A stretch of DNA of 64,000 nt from assembly GCA_963824395.1 (NCBI GenBank), contig CAWGPF010000005.1:248001-312000 (forward strand), written 5' to 3'. The DNA is from 13-2-20CM-66-19 sp963824395. GTDB taxonomy: Bacteria; Pseudomonadota; Gammaproteobacteria; Steroidobacterales; Steroidobacteraceae. Of this stretch, positions 46,207 to 55,788 are shown piece by piece (the first letter of the stretch is position 1; each line of letters begins with the position of its first letter). The position numbers and the translations under genes were made by a program. The notes under the pieces are model-generated. The model was not told where the DNA came from. It searched no databases and was given only the letters and a program-made list of their open reading frames with translations.

Positions 46207-49200
46207 CTAATGGACTCGGGGCGCCTCGCCGAGGCGCTTCAGGAGCTCGGTGGCGTAGTCGAAGCGCTCGGTCTCGCCCGCCAGCGCCCGCGTCACGCGC
46301 AGCTTGAGCGGGCCCTCGAGCCGGTACTCGCGGGCGTGCTTCTGGATGAGCCGCACGATGGTGGCAGGCTCGATGCGCGCGCGCTCCTCGAACGTGACTG
46401 AGCCGCCCTGGGGTCCAAGGTCCAGCCGCCGCACCCCGAGCGCGCGCGCGGCGAACTTCAGGCGCGTGATGCGCAGCAGGTTCTGCGCCGCCGCGGGCAG
46501 CGGGCCGAAGCGGTCGTGAATTTCGGCGGTGAGCTCATCGAGCGCCACCGCGCCATCGGCGGCCGCGATGCGCTTGTAGAGCGACAGCCGCACGTGCACG
46601 TCGGCGACGTAGGCCTCCGGCAGGAACGCCGGCAGGCGCAGCTCCACCTCCGTGGCCGCGGCGAGGGGCTGATCGAGGGCGGGCTCGCGGCCCTCCTTCA
46701 GCGCCGCCACGGCACGCTCGAGCATCTCGAGGTACATCGACAGCCCGACCTCGGTCATCTGGCCGCTCTGCTGCTCGCCCAAGAGCTCGCCCGCCCCGCG
46801 GATCTCAAGGTCGTGGGTGGCGAGCACGAAGCCTGCGCCGAGTTCCTCCATGGACTCGATGGCCTCCAGGCGCTTGGCGGCATCGCGCGCCAGGGCCTGG
46901 CGGGGCGGCGCTATCAGGTAGGCGTAGGCACGGTGGTGCGAGCGGCCGACGCGGCCGCGCAGCTGGTGCAGCTGCGCAAGTCCCATCTGGTCGGCGCGGT
47001 TGATCATGATGGTGTTGGCGGTCGGCACGTCGATGCCGCTCTCGATGATGGTGGTGCACACGAGGATGCTGAAGCGGCGGTGGTAGAAGTCCACCATCAG
47101 CTGCTCGAGGTCGCGCTCGCGCATCTGCCCGTGGCCGATGCGCACCGTGGCCTCCGGCACCAGCGCCTGCACCTCGGCGGCGATCTTCTCGATGGTGCGC
47201 ACCTCGTTGTGCACGAAGTAGATCTGCCCGCCGCGGCGCAGCTCGCGTAGCACTGCCTCGCGCAGCGTGGGCGCGTGCCACTCGATGAGGAAGGTCTTGA
47301 TCGCCAGGCGCGCCGCCGGGGCGGTGGTGATGAGGGACAGGTCGCGCAGCCCGCCGAGCGCCATGTTGAGCGTGCGCGGGATCGGCGTGGCGGTGAGGGT
47401 GAGCACGTGCACGTTGGCCCGCAGCGCTTGCAAGCGCTGCTTATCGCGCACCCCGAAGCGGTGCTCCTCGTCGATGATGAGGAGCCCCAGGTCCTTGAAG
47501 CGCGCGTGCGAGTGCAGCAGGCGGTGGGTGGCGATCACGATGTCGACCTTGCCCTGCTCGAGGCCCTCGAGCACCGCCTGCGTCTCCCGGGCATTGCCGA
47601 AGCGCGACAGCCCCTCGACCCGCACCGGCCAGTCGGCGAAGCGGTCGCGGAAGTTGGCCAGGTGCTGCTGCACGAGCAGTGTCGTCGGCGCGAGCACTGC
47701 CACCTGCTTGCCCGACTGCGTGGCGATGAACGCGGCGCGCATCGCGACCTCGGTCTTACCGAAGCCGACGTCCCCGCACACGATGCGGTCCATCGGCTGC
47801 GCGCTCTTCATGTCGGCGAGCACCTGGGCGATCGCCTGCGCCTGGTCCTCGGTCTCCTCGAACGGGAAGGCATTGGCAAAGCCCTGGTAGTCGAGCTCCC
47901 CGGCGCTCAAGGCCAGGCCCACCTGCGCCTTGCGCCGCGCGTAGAGGTCGAGGAGCTCGGCGGCGACGTCGCGGATCTGCTCGGCCGCGCGGCGGCGGGC
48001 GCGTGCCCACTGGTCGGTGCCGAGCTTGTGCAGCGGGGCGTTCTCGGGCGCCGCGCCCGTATAGCGGCTGACGAGATGCAGCTGCTGCACCGGCACGTAG
48101 ATGCGGTCCCCGTCCTGGTACTCAAGCACCAGGAACTCCCCGGGCTGCCCGCCGATCTCCATCGGCATCAGGCCCTGGTAGCGGCCGACGCCGTATTCCT
48201 CGTGCACCACGGGCGCGCCGGGGTTGAGGTCGCGCAGGTCCCGCAGGATCGCCTCGGGGTCTGCGGCGCGCTTACGCCGCCGCTCCTGGCGCGCCCGCGC
48301 GCCGAACAGCTGCGCTTCCGAGACCACCGCGATCGCGGGTGACTTCAGCGTCAGCCCCTCGAGGTCCGGGGCCACGGTGAGCGCCAGGCGCGCGCTGCCG
48401 TGCGCGAAGGCCTCCCAGCTGGCGGCGGGCGTCACCGCGTGCCCGTAGGCGCGCAGCATCTCCTGCAGCACCTCGCGCCGCCCGGCCGAATCCGCGGCGA
48501 TCAGCACCCGCCCATCGAAGGCCTTGAGAAAAGCATCGAGCGGCGCGAACGGCTGCTCGGCGCGTACGTCGATGCGCAGCTCGCGGGCCGCCGCGGTGGG
48601 GAAGTTGTGCACGCCCGCGGCGGCGCCGGAGAGCTCGGTATCGGCCTTGAAGGCATCGAGGGTGATGGAGGCGCGGCCCGCGAGCGCCTGCGAGAGCTGC
48701 GCAGGCTCGAGGAACAGCTCCGCGGGGCGCAGTACCGGGCGTTCGATGTCATGGCGGCGCTCCTCGTAGCGTCCTTCGACGTCACGCCAGGCGCGCTCGA
48801 GTGTCTGCGGCAGCGCGACGTCCTGCACCAGCACCGCGTTGCGCGGCAGGTAATCAAAGAGAGTGGCCGTGGTCTCAAAGAACAGCGGCTGGTAGAACTC
48901 GACCCCCGCCGGCGCCAGCCCCTCGCTCACCCCGCGGTAGATGGCGGACTTGGTCGGGTCGCCCTCGAAGCGCGTGCGATAGCGGCGCCGGAACTCCTTG
49001 ACCGCCTGTGAATCGAGGGGCACCTCGCGCGCCGGCAGCAGCTGCACGCTCTCGAGCGCATCGAGGGAGCGCTGCGTCTCCGGGTCGAAGCGCCGGATGG
49101 CCTCGATCTCAGCGTCGAACAGATCGATGCGCAGCGGCGTGGTGCTGCCCATCGGGAAGACATCGAGGAGCGAGCCGCGCACCGCAAACTCCCCGGGGCT

Positions 49201-49677
49201 CACCACCTGGCTCACGCTCGCGTAGCCGGCTTCCGCCAGGCGCTGGCGGAAGGGCTCGAGCGCCAGCGCCTGACCCTTCCGCAGCGTGAAGGCGCGCCCC
49301 TGCACGTAGTTGCGCGGCGGCAGGCGCTGCATGAGGGTGTCGGCGGCCACGATCAGGCAGCCATGGGACACCTGCGGCAGCTCGAAGAGGGTCTTCAGGC
49401 GCTCCGAGACGATGTCCGGGTGCGGCGAGAACAGGTCGTAGGGCAGCACTTCCCAGTCCGGCAGCCGCAAGAGCGGCAGGCCGGCGCCGGCAAAGAAGCG
49501 CACCTCGGCGGTCAGGCGGTCGAGCTCCCGGGCGGCGTCCGCGACGACGACATACAGGCGCCGGTCGGCGCGCGCCGCCTCCGCCAGCGCGAGCGCGGCG
49601 GCGCTGCCGTAGAGCTGGTGCCAGCGCAGGTGCGGGAGGGCGGGTGTGGGGACCGGGGGATGCAGGAGCGAAGTCAT
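46207..49677 (-). CDS. mfd: Transcription-repair coupling factor
   Basis: 1156 residues, full length. The N-terminal UvrB-homology module and RNA-polymerase-interacting domain (around VHEEYGVGRYQGL) precede a RecG-like translocase: Walker A GDVGFGKTEVAMRAAF, Walker B LLIIDEEHRFGV, and QLHQLRGRVGRSHHRAYAYL. The TRCF C-terminal domain closes it. It removes stalled RNA polymerase and recruits UvrA. It is transcribed with csiV downstream. Confidence 0.97.
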   Translation of the reverse strand: MTSLLHPPVPTPALPHLRWHQLYGSAAALALAEAARADRRLYVVVADAARELDRLTAEVRFFAGAGLPLLRLPDWEVLPYDLFSPHPDIVSERLKTLFELPQVSHGCLIVAADTLMQRLPPRNYVQGRAFTLRKGQALALEPFRQRLAEAGYASVSQVVSPGEFAVRGSLLDVFPMGSTTPLRIDLFDAEIEAIRRFDPETQRSLDALESVQLLPAREVPLDSQAVKEFRRRYRTRFEGDPTKSAIYRGVSEGLAPAGVEFYQPLFFETTATLFDYLPRNAVLVQDVALPQTLERAWRDVEGRYEERRHDIERPVLRPAELFLEPAQLSQALAGRASITLDAFKADTELSGAAAGVHNFPTAAARELRIDVRAEQPFAPLDAFLKAFDGRVLIAADSAGRREVLQEMLRAYGHAVTPAASWEAFAHGSARLALTVAPDLEGLTLKSPAIAVVSEAQLFGARARQERRRKRAADPEAILRDLRDLNPGAPVVHEEYGVGRYQGLMPMEIGGQPGEFLVLEYQDGDRIYVPVQQLHLVSRYTGAAPENAPLHKLGTDQWARARRRAAEQIRDVAAELLDLYARRKAQVGLALSAGELDYQGFANAFPFEETEDQAQAIAQVLADMKSAQPMDRIVCGDVGFGKTEVAMRAAFIATQSGKQVAVLAPTTLLVQQHLANFRDRFADWPVRVEGLSRFGNARETQAVLEGLEQGKVDIVIATHRLLHSHARFKDLGLLIIDEEHRFGVRDKQRLQALRANVHVLTLTATPIPRTLNMALGGLRDLSLITTAPAARLAIKTFLIEWHAPTLREAVLRELRRGGQIYFVHNEVRTIEKIAAEVQALVPEATVRIGHGQMRERDLEQLMVDFYHRRFSILVCTTIIESGIDVPTANTIMINRADQMGLAQLHQLRGRVGRSHHRAYAYLIAPPRQALARDAAKRLEAIESMEELGAGFVLATHDLEIRGAGELLGEQQSGQMTEVGLSMYLEMLERAVAALKEGREPALDQPLAAATEVELRLPAFLPEAYVADVHVRLSLYKRIAAADGAVALDELTAEIHDRFGPLPAAAQNLLRITRLKFAARALGVRRLDLGPQGGSVTFEERARIEPATIVRLIQKHAREYRLEGPLKLRVTRALAGETERFDYATELLKRLGEAPRVH

Positions 49678-49738
49678 CGACGGAACTTGGAGGCTGCCGG
49701 GGCGAAAAAAAGGACCCGCAGCTTACCCGAGCGGCGTG

Positions 49739-51166
49739 CTAATTGAGCTCCCGGCTCAGGGAGACGATCTGCAGCTCCTTTTCCCGGTTCTTCTTGACGT
49801 CCATGACGGCCAGTTCGACCCTTGACTTGTCGCTGGCCCGCAGTCCTGCCGCGAGCCCGCCGATCGCCTCGCTCTGATCAGACAGCCACGAGTTCAGGCT
49901 CTGCCGCAGCGGCTCAAGCCTTGAGCCGGCCGGCAGGGTGATGCCGGAGGTCTGCCCGGCCAGCGCCTGCCAGCGCGTCTGCTGCTCGGCGAAGCTCCGG
50001 GCGAGCTCGGCGTCGCCGATCTTGCGGTCATGCGCCTCTTGGGCGAGGTACTGCCAGCCGAGCTCGAGAGTCGTGACGCCGCGCATGACGGCGAAAAACT
50101 GTCTGCGGAAACCACGCTCCGCGCCGTTCAGTCGGGGTGCGTAGGCGAGCCAGCCCCATACACCGGCCAGGAGGGGGATGCCGATGAGGAGCGCGAGCGC
50201 GAGCCGCCGCGGGGCGGCGGCGCCCGGGGATTCCTGGCGATCCAGCGGCAGCGCCAGGAGCCAGCCCATGCCGATGCCGGCGAAGAGCCCGCCGATGTGC
50301 GCCGCGTTGTCGATGCCGGCGTGCGCGAAGCCGTTGAAGAGGTTGTAGGCGATGAAGATCAGTGCGCTGTTACGCTGGGCCGCAGCGATGTGCGCGGGAA
50401 TGCGCGTGCGCGGATTGACCATGAACGCGAGCAGTGCCCCGAGCACACCGAATATGGCGCCCGACGCGCCGGCGCTGTTGATGAGCGGGTGCCACAGCAC
50501 GCTGGGCGAGGCTGCCGCAGAGGCCGGCAAAGAGGTAGACGAAGAGGAACGCGGCCGACCCGAACAGCCGTTCCGTCAGCTTGCCGAGCGCCCACAGCCC
50601 GAGCATGTTGAATGCCAGTGCGCCAGTCCAAGATGCAGGAACATCGAGGTGAACACGCGCCACCACTGACCATCGAGGGTGAAGGGCCCGAAGTTGCTCC
50701 CCCAGCGCAGCAGCTGCCCTGAGCCAGGGGCCAGTGGGCTGGTGCCGGTGGCCACCATCGCGATGAACACCAGCACGTTGATGGCGATCAGCGTTGGGGT
50801 CACGAGCACGCGGCGCGCGCTGAGTGAGTCCTGGTAGGCCTGGCGCTCGGACTGCTGCAGGCGAAATTGCGGCGTGACCGTCTGCGGCAAGAGCGCGACG
50901 ATCGCCTGCGCGTCCTGCGCACTGGCGGCGAGGAATTTGAGCGTCTGCGGGCTGGCGGTGGCCGTCAGCTCACAGCGTACGAGTTTCCCCTCGGCCGCAA
51001 CATTGATGAGCTGCTCGCGCGGGACGAAGAGCTGCTCGCGGCCGCCGAGAAAGAGTCGCTGGTGGCCGCTCAGGAGCACCTGGGTGTCGCTCACCGACAG
51101 CTCCCCGCGCCCCACCAGGTGCCAGGGGTTGGCCGGCCGGGCAAGGTAGCGGACCGGGAACCCCAC
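49739..51166 (-). pseudogene. Rhomboid-family intramembrane protease, interrupted by two compensating frameshifts
   Basis: Start GTG 51166, 5 bases after the cyclase stop. Residues about 1-105 are a soluble PH/GRAM-like domain, then rhomboid membrane segments begin. Near 50620 one C appears missing (CACTGG instead of CACCTGG), which leads to a stop at 50576-50578. Near 50507 one extra C restores the frame. Between the shifts the true reading is FNMLGLWALGKLTERLFG. The serine motif GASGAIFGVLGAL and histidine region NAAHIGGLFAGIGMG are intact. Corrected length is about 475 residues, with a C-terminal soluble tail. Confidence 0.75.
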
Positions 51167-51171
51167 GCGGG

Positions 51172-51987
51172 TCAGGCGGCGACCGGCTCCGCGTGCAGCT
51201 GCACGCGCGTCTGCAGCGGCACGCAGAAGATGTCGATCGGGTGCGAGCGGCCCCGCAGCTGCAGGGGTGGCAGCGGCGTGGCCCCGATGTCGCAGCCCGT
51301 GGCGTCGAGGGAGCGCTTGAGGGCGCCGGAGAACAGCATTTCCCCGGCGCGTGCCCGCTGACACAGGCGCGCGGCGATGTTCACCGTGTCCCCGATGATC
51401 GTGTAGTTCATGTAGGAATTGGAGCCGATGTTGCCGGCCACGACATCGCCCTCGTTAATGCCGATCCCCAGGCCCGCCTCGATCTGATAGCGCTCCTTCC
51501 AGGAGCTGGCGAGCGAACCGAATCCGCTGAGCATCTCGCGCGCGGCATTCACCGCGCGCTGCGCGCTGTCGGCCTGTTCCAGCGGCACGCCGAAGCCGAG
51601 CATCAGGCAGTCGCCGGCCATGTGAAACACCGTGCCCTCGTGGCGGAAGGTGATCTCGGTGAGGAGCGAGAAGAACTCATTCAGCAGCGGCACCACGTGG
51701 GTGGGCTCGAGCTGCTCGGAGATGCTGGTGAAGCCGCGCAGGTCGGCGAACAGCACCACCGCGTGCGCCCGCGCATCGGCGGTCGCGAGCAGGGTGTCGC
51801 GCAGCTGCACGTCCTCGAGGATCTTGTCCGCCACGCGCGGCGACACATAGCGGCGGAAGGTCTGGCGCAGCACCTCCTCGCGACGGCGTATTTCCGCCTC
51901 AAGCTGGGCCGCGGCGGTCTTTCTGCGCAGCGTACCCGCCCGCACCAAGGCCTCGATATGGGCCCTCAAAGGCTTGTCCCCCGCCAC
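51172..51987 (-). CDS. Class III adenylate/guanylate cyclase-like protein
   Basis: 271 residues. The N-terminal 50 residues form a charged helical region ending RRYVSPRVADKIL, a common linker before class III cyclases. Metal-binding aspartates are in VLFADLRGFTSISEQ and HMAGDCLMLGFG, and transition-state residues in IIGDTVNIAARL. The substrate-specifying lysine (usual K-x-x-G-D) is histidine in HMAGD, so the substrate is uncertain. No signal peptide or receiver domain. It is followed at 5 bases by the rhomboid gene. Confidence 0.85.
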   Translation of the reverse strand: MAGDKPLRAHIEALVRAGTLRRKTAAAQLEAEIRRREEVLRQTFRRYVSPRVADKILEDVQLRDTLLATADARAHAVVLFADLRGFTSISEQLEPTHVVPLLNEFFSLLTEITFRHEGTVFHMAGDCLMLGFGVPLEQADSAQRAVNAAREMLSGFGSLASSWKERYQIEAGLGIGINEGDVVAGNIGSNSYMNYTIIGDTVNIAARLCQRARAGEMLFSGALKRSLDATGCDIGATPLPPLQLRGRSHPIDIFCVPLQTRVQLHAEPVAA

Positions 51988-52078
51988 AGGCTCCCCAATG
52001 AAATTATTCTGTTAAACGCGAGACTACCACATCTACATGAAGTGTCTGCTGCAGGGGGTCAGGGGCGGGCACGGGCTG

Positions 52079-52102
52079 AAAAAGACGGGCGAGGATCCCG
52101 TC
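52079..52102 (-). terminator. Intrinsic terminator after the BamE-like gene
   Basis: On the minus strand GACGGG, a 7-base loop and CCCGTC are followed directly by TTTTT. It lies 72 bases beyond the stop of the small exported gene, in the right orientation. The 6-bp stem is short but all G/C-rich. Confidence 0.55.
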
Positions 52103-52173
52103 GCAGGACGGGTCCCCGGAGCGCTCGGGAGGGGTGAGGAAAGCGGCGCTGCAGGGCGCGCCTGGGGTACCGA

Positions 52174-52455
52174 TCAGCCGGAGGTCACGACCGCATCGAT
52201 GACGCGGTCCTTCTCGAAGAACACCGAGAAGCCGCTGTAGTCCCAGCGCGTGATGGGCGGTGCGCCGACGGTCGGATGGCGGTTCACCGGGGCACCGAAA
52301 TGCTTCTCGACCTCGTCCATGGTCGTGCCGCGCTTGGGGCGGTCCACCTGCGAGGGCATTACCTGCACCTGGTCGTTAACCACCACGGTCTCGGCGACGG
52401 CGCTGCCGGCCAGTGCGCAACCGATCAGGAGTGCTGCGAAAATTCGGGTCTGCAT
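52174..52455 (-). CDS. Small exported BamE/SmpA-like protein
   Basis: 93 residues with a signal peptide (about 1-21, AGSAVAE). The mature part has RGTTMDEVEKHFGAP and PPITRWDYSGFSVFFEKDRV, the helix-helix-beta pattern of BamE/OmlA-like small outer-membrane-associated proteins. No lipobox is seen, so it is probably periplasmic. Specific function unknown. It is divergent from lolC. Confidence 0.7.
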   Translation of the reverse strand: MQTRIFAALLIGCALAGSAVAETVVVNDQVQVMPSQVDRPKRGTTMDEVEKHFGAPVNRHPTVGAPPITRWDYSGFSVFFEKDRVIDAVVTSG

Positions 52456-52479
52456 GGAACTCTCCCGGAACTATTCTTG

Positions 52480-52506
52480 ACTATAGCACCGGGGTGAATC
52501 TGTCAA
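52480..52506 (-). promoter_or_regulatory. Candidate sigma-70 promoter for the BamE-like gene
   Basis: On the minus strand TTGACA (52506-52501), a 15-base spacer and TATAGT (52485-52480). The boxes are near consensus but the spacer is short. It lies 25 bases before the ATG at 52455. Confidence 0.45.
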
Positions 52507-52583
52507 AGCCGCCCGCGCCGCACGCGCGCGCGGTTTTGTGACGCACGTCTGAAATCGCTGTCAACTGTGGTTAAATCGCGACG

Positions 52584-53837
52584 ATGTTTCACCCCCTGTC
52601 GGTGTACGTGGGGCTGCGCTACGTACGCGCGCGCTCGCACAAGTTCTTCGTCTCCTTCATCACCTGGGCCTCCCTGATCGGGGTGTGCGTGGGCGTGGCG
52701 GCGCTCATCGTCATCCTGTCGGTGATGAATGGCTTCGAGAGCGAGCTGCGCGACCGCCTCCTGTCACTGAGCGCCCCGGTGCGCGTGACGGCCCGCGCCG
52801 GGACCGAGCTTACGGGCGCGCAGTGGCAGGACATCGCGCGCAGGGCTTCCCGGGTGGCCGGCGTCGGCGATGTGGCGCGCTATGCGGAAGTGCAGGCACT
52901 GGCCGTGCGCCAGCCGGAGATGGTGCCGATCCTGCTGCGCGGCATCGAGCCTGCCGCCGCCGCGAGCCAGGCGGACCTCGGCGCCGCCGTGACCCAGGGA
53001 CACCTCACTGATCTCGTCGCCGGTTCCGACCGGGTCATCGTTGGCGCCATCATCGCCGAGCGGCTGGGGCTTGCGCCCGGGGACTCACTCACCGTGCTCG
53101 TGCCCACGGTGAGTCCCGATGGCGCACCGACCCCGAAGCTGCGCGAGTTCACGGTCGCAGGCATCTTCGAGGTGGGGATCCAGGACCACGACGCCACCCT
53201 GGTATTCGCGCACCTGGAGGACGTGCGCGCGCTCGGCGCCGCGGGCACCGCGAGCGAGGGCCTGCGGGTGCGGGTGCACGACGTGCTGGCAGCGCCCGAG
53301 GTCGCCGCGCGCCTGCGCGCGCTCGTGCCGCAGACACTTGAGGTGAGCGACTGGACGCAGGACAACGCCAGTTACTTCCGCGCCATCCGCATCGAGAAGA
53401 CCATGATGTCGCTCATCCTGCTCATGATCGTAGCCGTGGCCGCCTTCAACATCGTGGCGATGCTCGTGATGGTGGTCACCGACAAGCGCACCGACATCGC
53501 CATCATCCGCACCTTCGGCGCAAGTCCCGGGCGCGTCATGGGCATCTTCATCACCCAGGGCCTGGTCATCGGCTGGCTCGGGGTGCTCCTCGGGGTGGCC
53601 CTCGGGCTGCTGCTGGCCTTCAACGTCGCGACCATCGTGCCCTTCCTCGAGCGCACCTTCCGCTTCCAGTTCATGGATGCCGACGTCTACTACATCACCT
53701 CCATCCCCTCCGAGGTGCACTGGGGGAACGTGCTCGGCATCGCCGCCGCCGCCCTCGTCCTCACCGGGATCGCCACCGTGTACCCGGCGCTGCGTGCCGC
53801 GCGCACCGCGCCCGCCGAGGCGCTGCGCTATGAGTGA
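52584..53837 (+). CDS. lolC: Lipoprotein-releasing system membrane subunit LolC
   Basis: 417 residues of the FtsX/MacB-type permease family. One N-terminal membrane helix (around LIGVCVGVAALIVILSVMNG) precedes a large periplasmic domain, then three C-terminal helices beginning near LILLMIVAVAAFNIV. With LolD it extracts lipoproteins from the inner membrane to LolA. It is 3 bases from the second permease gene, so the order here is lolC-lolE-lolD. Confidence 0.93.
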   Translation: MFHPLSVYVGLRYVRARSHKFFVSFITWASLIGVCVGVAALIVILSVMNGFESELRDRLLSLSAPVRVTARAGTELTGAQWQDIARRASRVAGVGDVARYAEVQALAVRQPEMVPILLRGIEPAAAASQADLGAAVTQGHLTDLVAGSDRVIVGAIIAERLGLAPGDSLTVLVPTVSPDGAPTPKLREFTVAGIFEVGIQDHDATLVFAHLEDVRALGAAGTASEGLRVRVHDVLAAPEVAARLRALVPQTLEVSDWTQDNASYFRAIRIEKTMMSLILLMIVAVAAFNIVAMLVMVVTDKRTDIAIIRTFGASPGRVMGIFITQGLVIGWLGVLLGVALGLLLAFNVATIVPFLERTFRFQFMDADVYYITSIPSEVHWGNVLGIAAAALVLTGIATVYPALRAARTAPAEALRYE

Positions 53838-53840
53838 GTC

Positions 53841-55088
53841 ATGAGCGCCTACGAACTGCAGATCGGCACCCGCCACCTGCGCTCGACGCACCGGCGCGGC
53901 TTCGTCTCCTTCGTGGCCCTGATGTCGGTGTGCGGTCTGACGCTTGGCGTCGCCACCCTCATCGTCGTGCTGTCGGTCATGAACGGCTTCGAGCGGGAGC
54001 TTAAAACGCGCATCCTCTCGGTCACCTCCCACGCCACCATCACGGGGCTCGCGGGTCCCATCCTCGACTGGCAGCCGCTGCAGGAGAAGCTGCGCGGCGG
54101 GCACGACGTGCAGGCGGTCGTGCCGTACGTGGAGAGCCAGGCCATGTTCGCCAACGGCCACCGCATGGCCGGGGCGAGCGTGCGCGGCGTGCTGCCCGAG
54201 GAGGAGCGCAGCGCCACGGGGCTCGCGCAGCGCGTCACGCAGGGCAGCATCGATGCGCTGCGGCCTGGCTCCTTCACGACCATCCTCGGCAGCGCGCTCG
54301 CCCACGAGCTCAACGTCAAGGTGGGCGACAGCGTGATCCTCATCGCCCCCGAGGGCAGTGCCACCCCGACCGGCGTGGTGCCGCGCATGCGCCGCTTCCG
54401 CGTCACGGGCCTGTTCGAGTCGGGGATGTACGAGTTCGACCGCGGTCTTGCCTTGGTGAACCTGAGTGATGCGGCGCTGCTGTTCCGTACCGGCGGCGGG
54501 GTCACCGGACTGCGGCTGCATTTCAGCGATCCCCTGCGGGCGCCCGCCCTGGTGCGCGAGGCGGCGCTGTCCCTCGGCGGCCCGGGCTACTACGTGAACG
54601 ACTGGACGCAGGATCATGCCAACTTCTTCCGCTCCATCGAGATCACCAAGTCGATGATGTTCCTGATCCTGCTCATGATCGTGGCGGTGGCGGCCTTCAA
54701 CATCGTCGCGACGCTCGTCATGATCGTGAAGGAGAAGCAGACCGACATCGCGATCCTGCGCACCCTCGGCGCCGGCCCGCGCAATGTGCTGCTGATATTC
54801 GCCATCCAGGGCGTGCTCATCGGGCTCGCCGGCACGCTCCTCGGGGCGGCCCTCGGCACGCTGGTGGCGGACAACCTGCAGACGCTGGTCGGGGGCCTCG
54901 AGCACCTGACGGGCACGCAGTTCCTGGACGCGCGCGTCTACTATATGAGCGAGCTGCCAGCGTACGTGGAGCGCACCGACGTGTTCAAGGTGTGCGCCGT
55001 GGCGTTCCTGCTGTGTGCGCTGGCGACGATCTACCCGGCGTGGCGCGCGGCGCGCACCGCCCCTGCGGAGGCCCTGCGGCATGAATGA
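53841..55088 (+). CDS. lolE: Lipoprotein-releasing system membrane subunit LolC/LolE
   Basis: 415 residues, a paralogue of the preceding protein with the same topology and shared segments (LIVVLSVMNGFEREL; LILLMIVAVAAFNIVATLVM; YPAWRAARTAPAEALRHE). It is expected to form the heterodimeric Lol permease with it; which of the two is C-type or E-type is not certain. The lolD start overlaps its last 8 bases. Confidence 0.9.
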   Translation: MSAYELQIGTRHLRSTHRRGFVSFVALMSVCGLTLGVATLIVVLSVMNGFERELKTRILSVTSHATITGLAGPILDWQPLQEKLRGGHDVQAVVPYVESQAMFANGHRMAGASVRGVLPEEERSATGLAQRVTQGSIDALRPGSFTTILGSALAHELNVKVGDSVILIAPEGSATPTGVVPRMRRFRVTGLFESGMYEFDRGLALVNLSDAALLFRTGGGVTGLRLHFSDPLRAPALVREAALSLGGPGYYVNDWTQDHANFFRSIEITKSMMFLILLMIVAVAAFNIVATLVMIVKEKQTDIAILRTLGAGPRNVLLIFAIQGVLIGLAGTLLGAALGTLVADNLQTLVGGLEHLTGTQFLDARVYYMSELPAYVERTDVFKVCAVAFLLCALATIYPAWRAARTAPAEALRHE

Positions 55089-55764
55089 CCCCGTTCTCAG
55101 CGCGATCGGCGTGCACAAGAGTTTCTCCCAGGGACCGGAGGTGCTGCAGGTGCTCGAGGGCGTCAATCTCTCGATCGGCGCCGGGGAGCGCGTCGCGATC
55201 GTCGGTGCCTCAGGTTCCGGCAAGACGACGCTGCTGCAGATTCTCGGTGGCCTTGATGCGCCGAGCTCCGGCACGGTGGCGGTGGCGGGGCGCGACATCC
55301 ATAACCTGAGCGAGCAGGAGCGCGGCGTGCTGCGCAACGAGGCGCTCGGCTTCGTCTACCAGTTCCACCACCTGCTGCCCGAGTTCTCGGCTCTGGAGAA
55401 CGTGGCGATGCCGCTTCTGGTGCGCAGGAGCCCGGTGCGCGAGGCGCGCGCCGCCGCGCGCGCGCTTCTCGAGCGGGTGGGACTCGGCGCGCGCCTCGAG
55501 CACCGCCCGCACCAGCTCTCCGGCGGTGAGCGCCAGCGCGCCGCGGTGGCGCGGGCGCTGGTCACCGAGCCGCGCATCGTGCTGGCGGATGAGCCGACCG
55601 GCAACCTCGATGGCGCCAATGCGGAGAGCGTGTTCGCCCTGATGCTGGAACTGAACCGCGAGCGCGCCACGAGCCTCGTCGTCGTCACCCATGACCTGAA
55701 GCTCGCCGGCCGCATGGAGCGCATCTACGAGCTCAAGCGCGGCACCCTGATCGCGTCCGCCTGA
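55081..55764 (+). CDS. lolD: Lipoprotein-releasing system ATP-binding protein
   Basis: 227 residues from ATG 55081. Walker A GASGSGKTTLLQ, Q-loop VYQFHHLLPEF, signature LSGGERQRAAVARAL, Walker B IVLADEPTGNLD and H-loop VVVTHD are complete. YQFHHLLPEFSALENV is typical of LolD. It powers lipoprotein release with the two upstream permeases. Confidence 0.96.
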   Translation: MNDPVLSAIGVHKSFSQGPEVLQVLEGVNLSIGAGERVAIVGASGSGKTTLLQILGGLDAPSSGTVAVAGRDIHNLSEQERGVLRNEALGFVYQFHHLLPEFSALENVAMPLLVRRSPVREARAAARALLERVGLGARLEHRPHQLSGGERQRAAVARALVTEPRIVLADEPTGNLDGANAESVFALMLELNRERATSLVVVTHDLKLAGRMERIYELKRGTLIASA

Positions 55765-55765
55765 A

Positions 55766-55788
55766 GCGCGCTCCGTGCGCGCGGGTTT
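55766..55788 (+). terminator. Weak hairpin terminator between lolD and the DUF2062 gene
   Basis: GCGCGC, a TCCGT loop, GCGCGC, then GGGTTT. It lies between convergent genes immediately after the lolD stop. The U tract is only three bases, so this is tentative. Confidence 0.3.

Noticed and set aside
53085..55337. A 750-codon minus-strand frame across the lol genes
   Set aside because: It is antisense to three intact, clearly recognized Lol genes and its His/Arg-rich translation has no family features.
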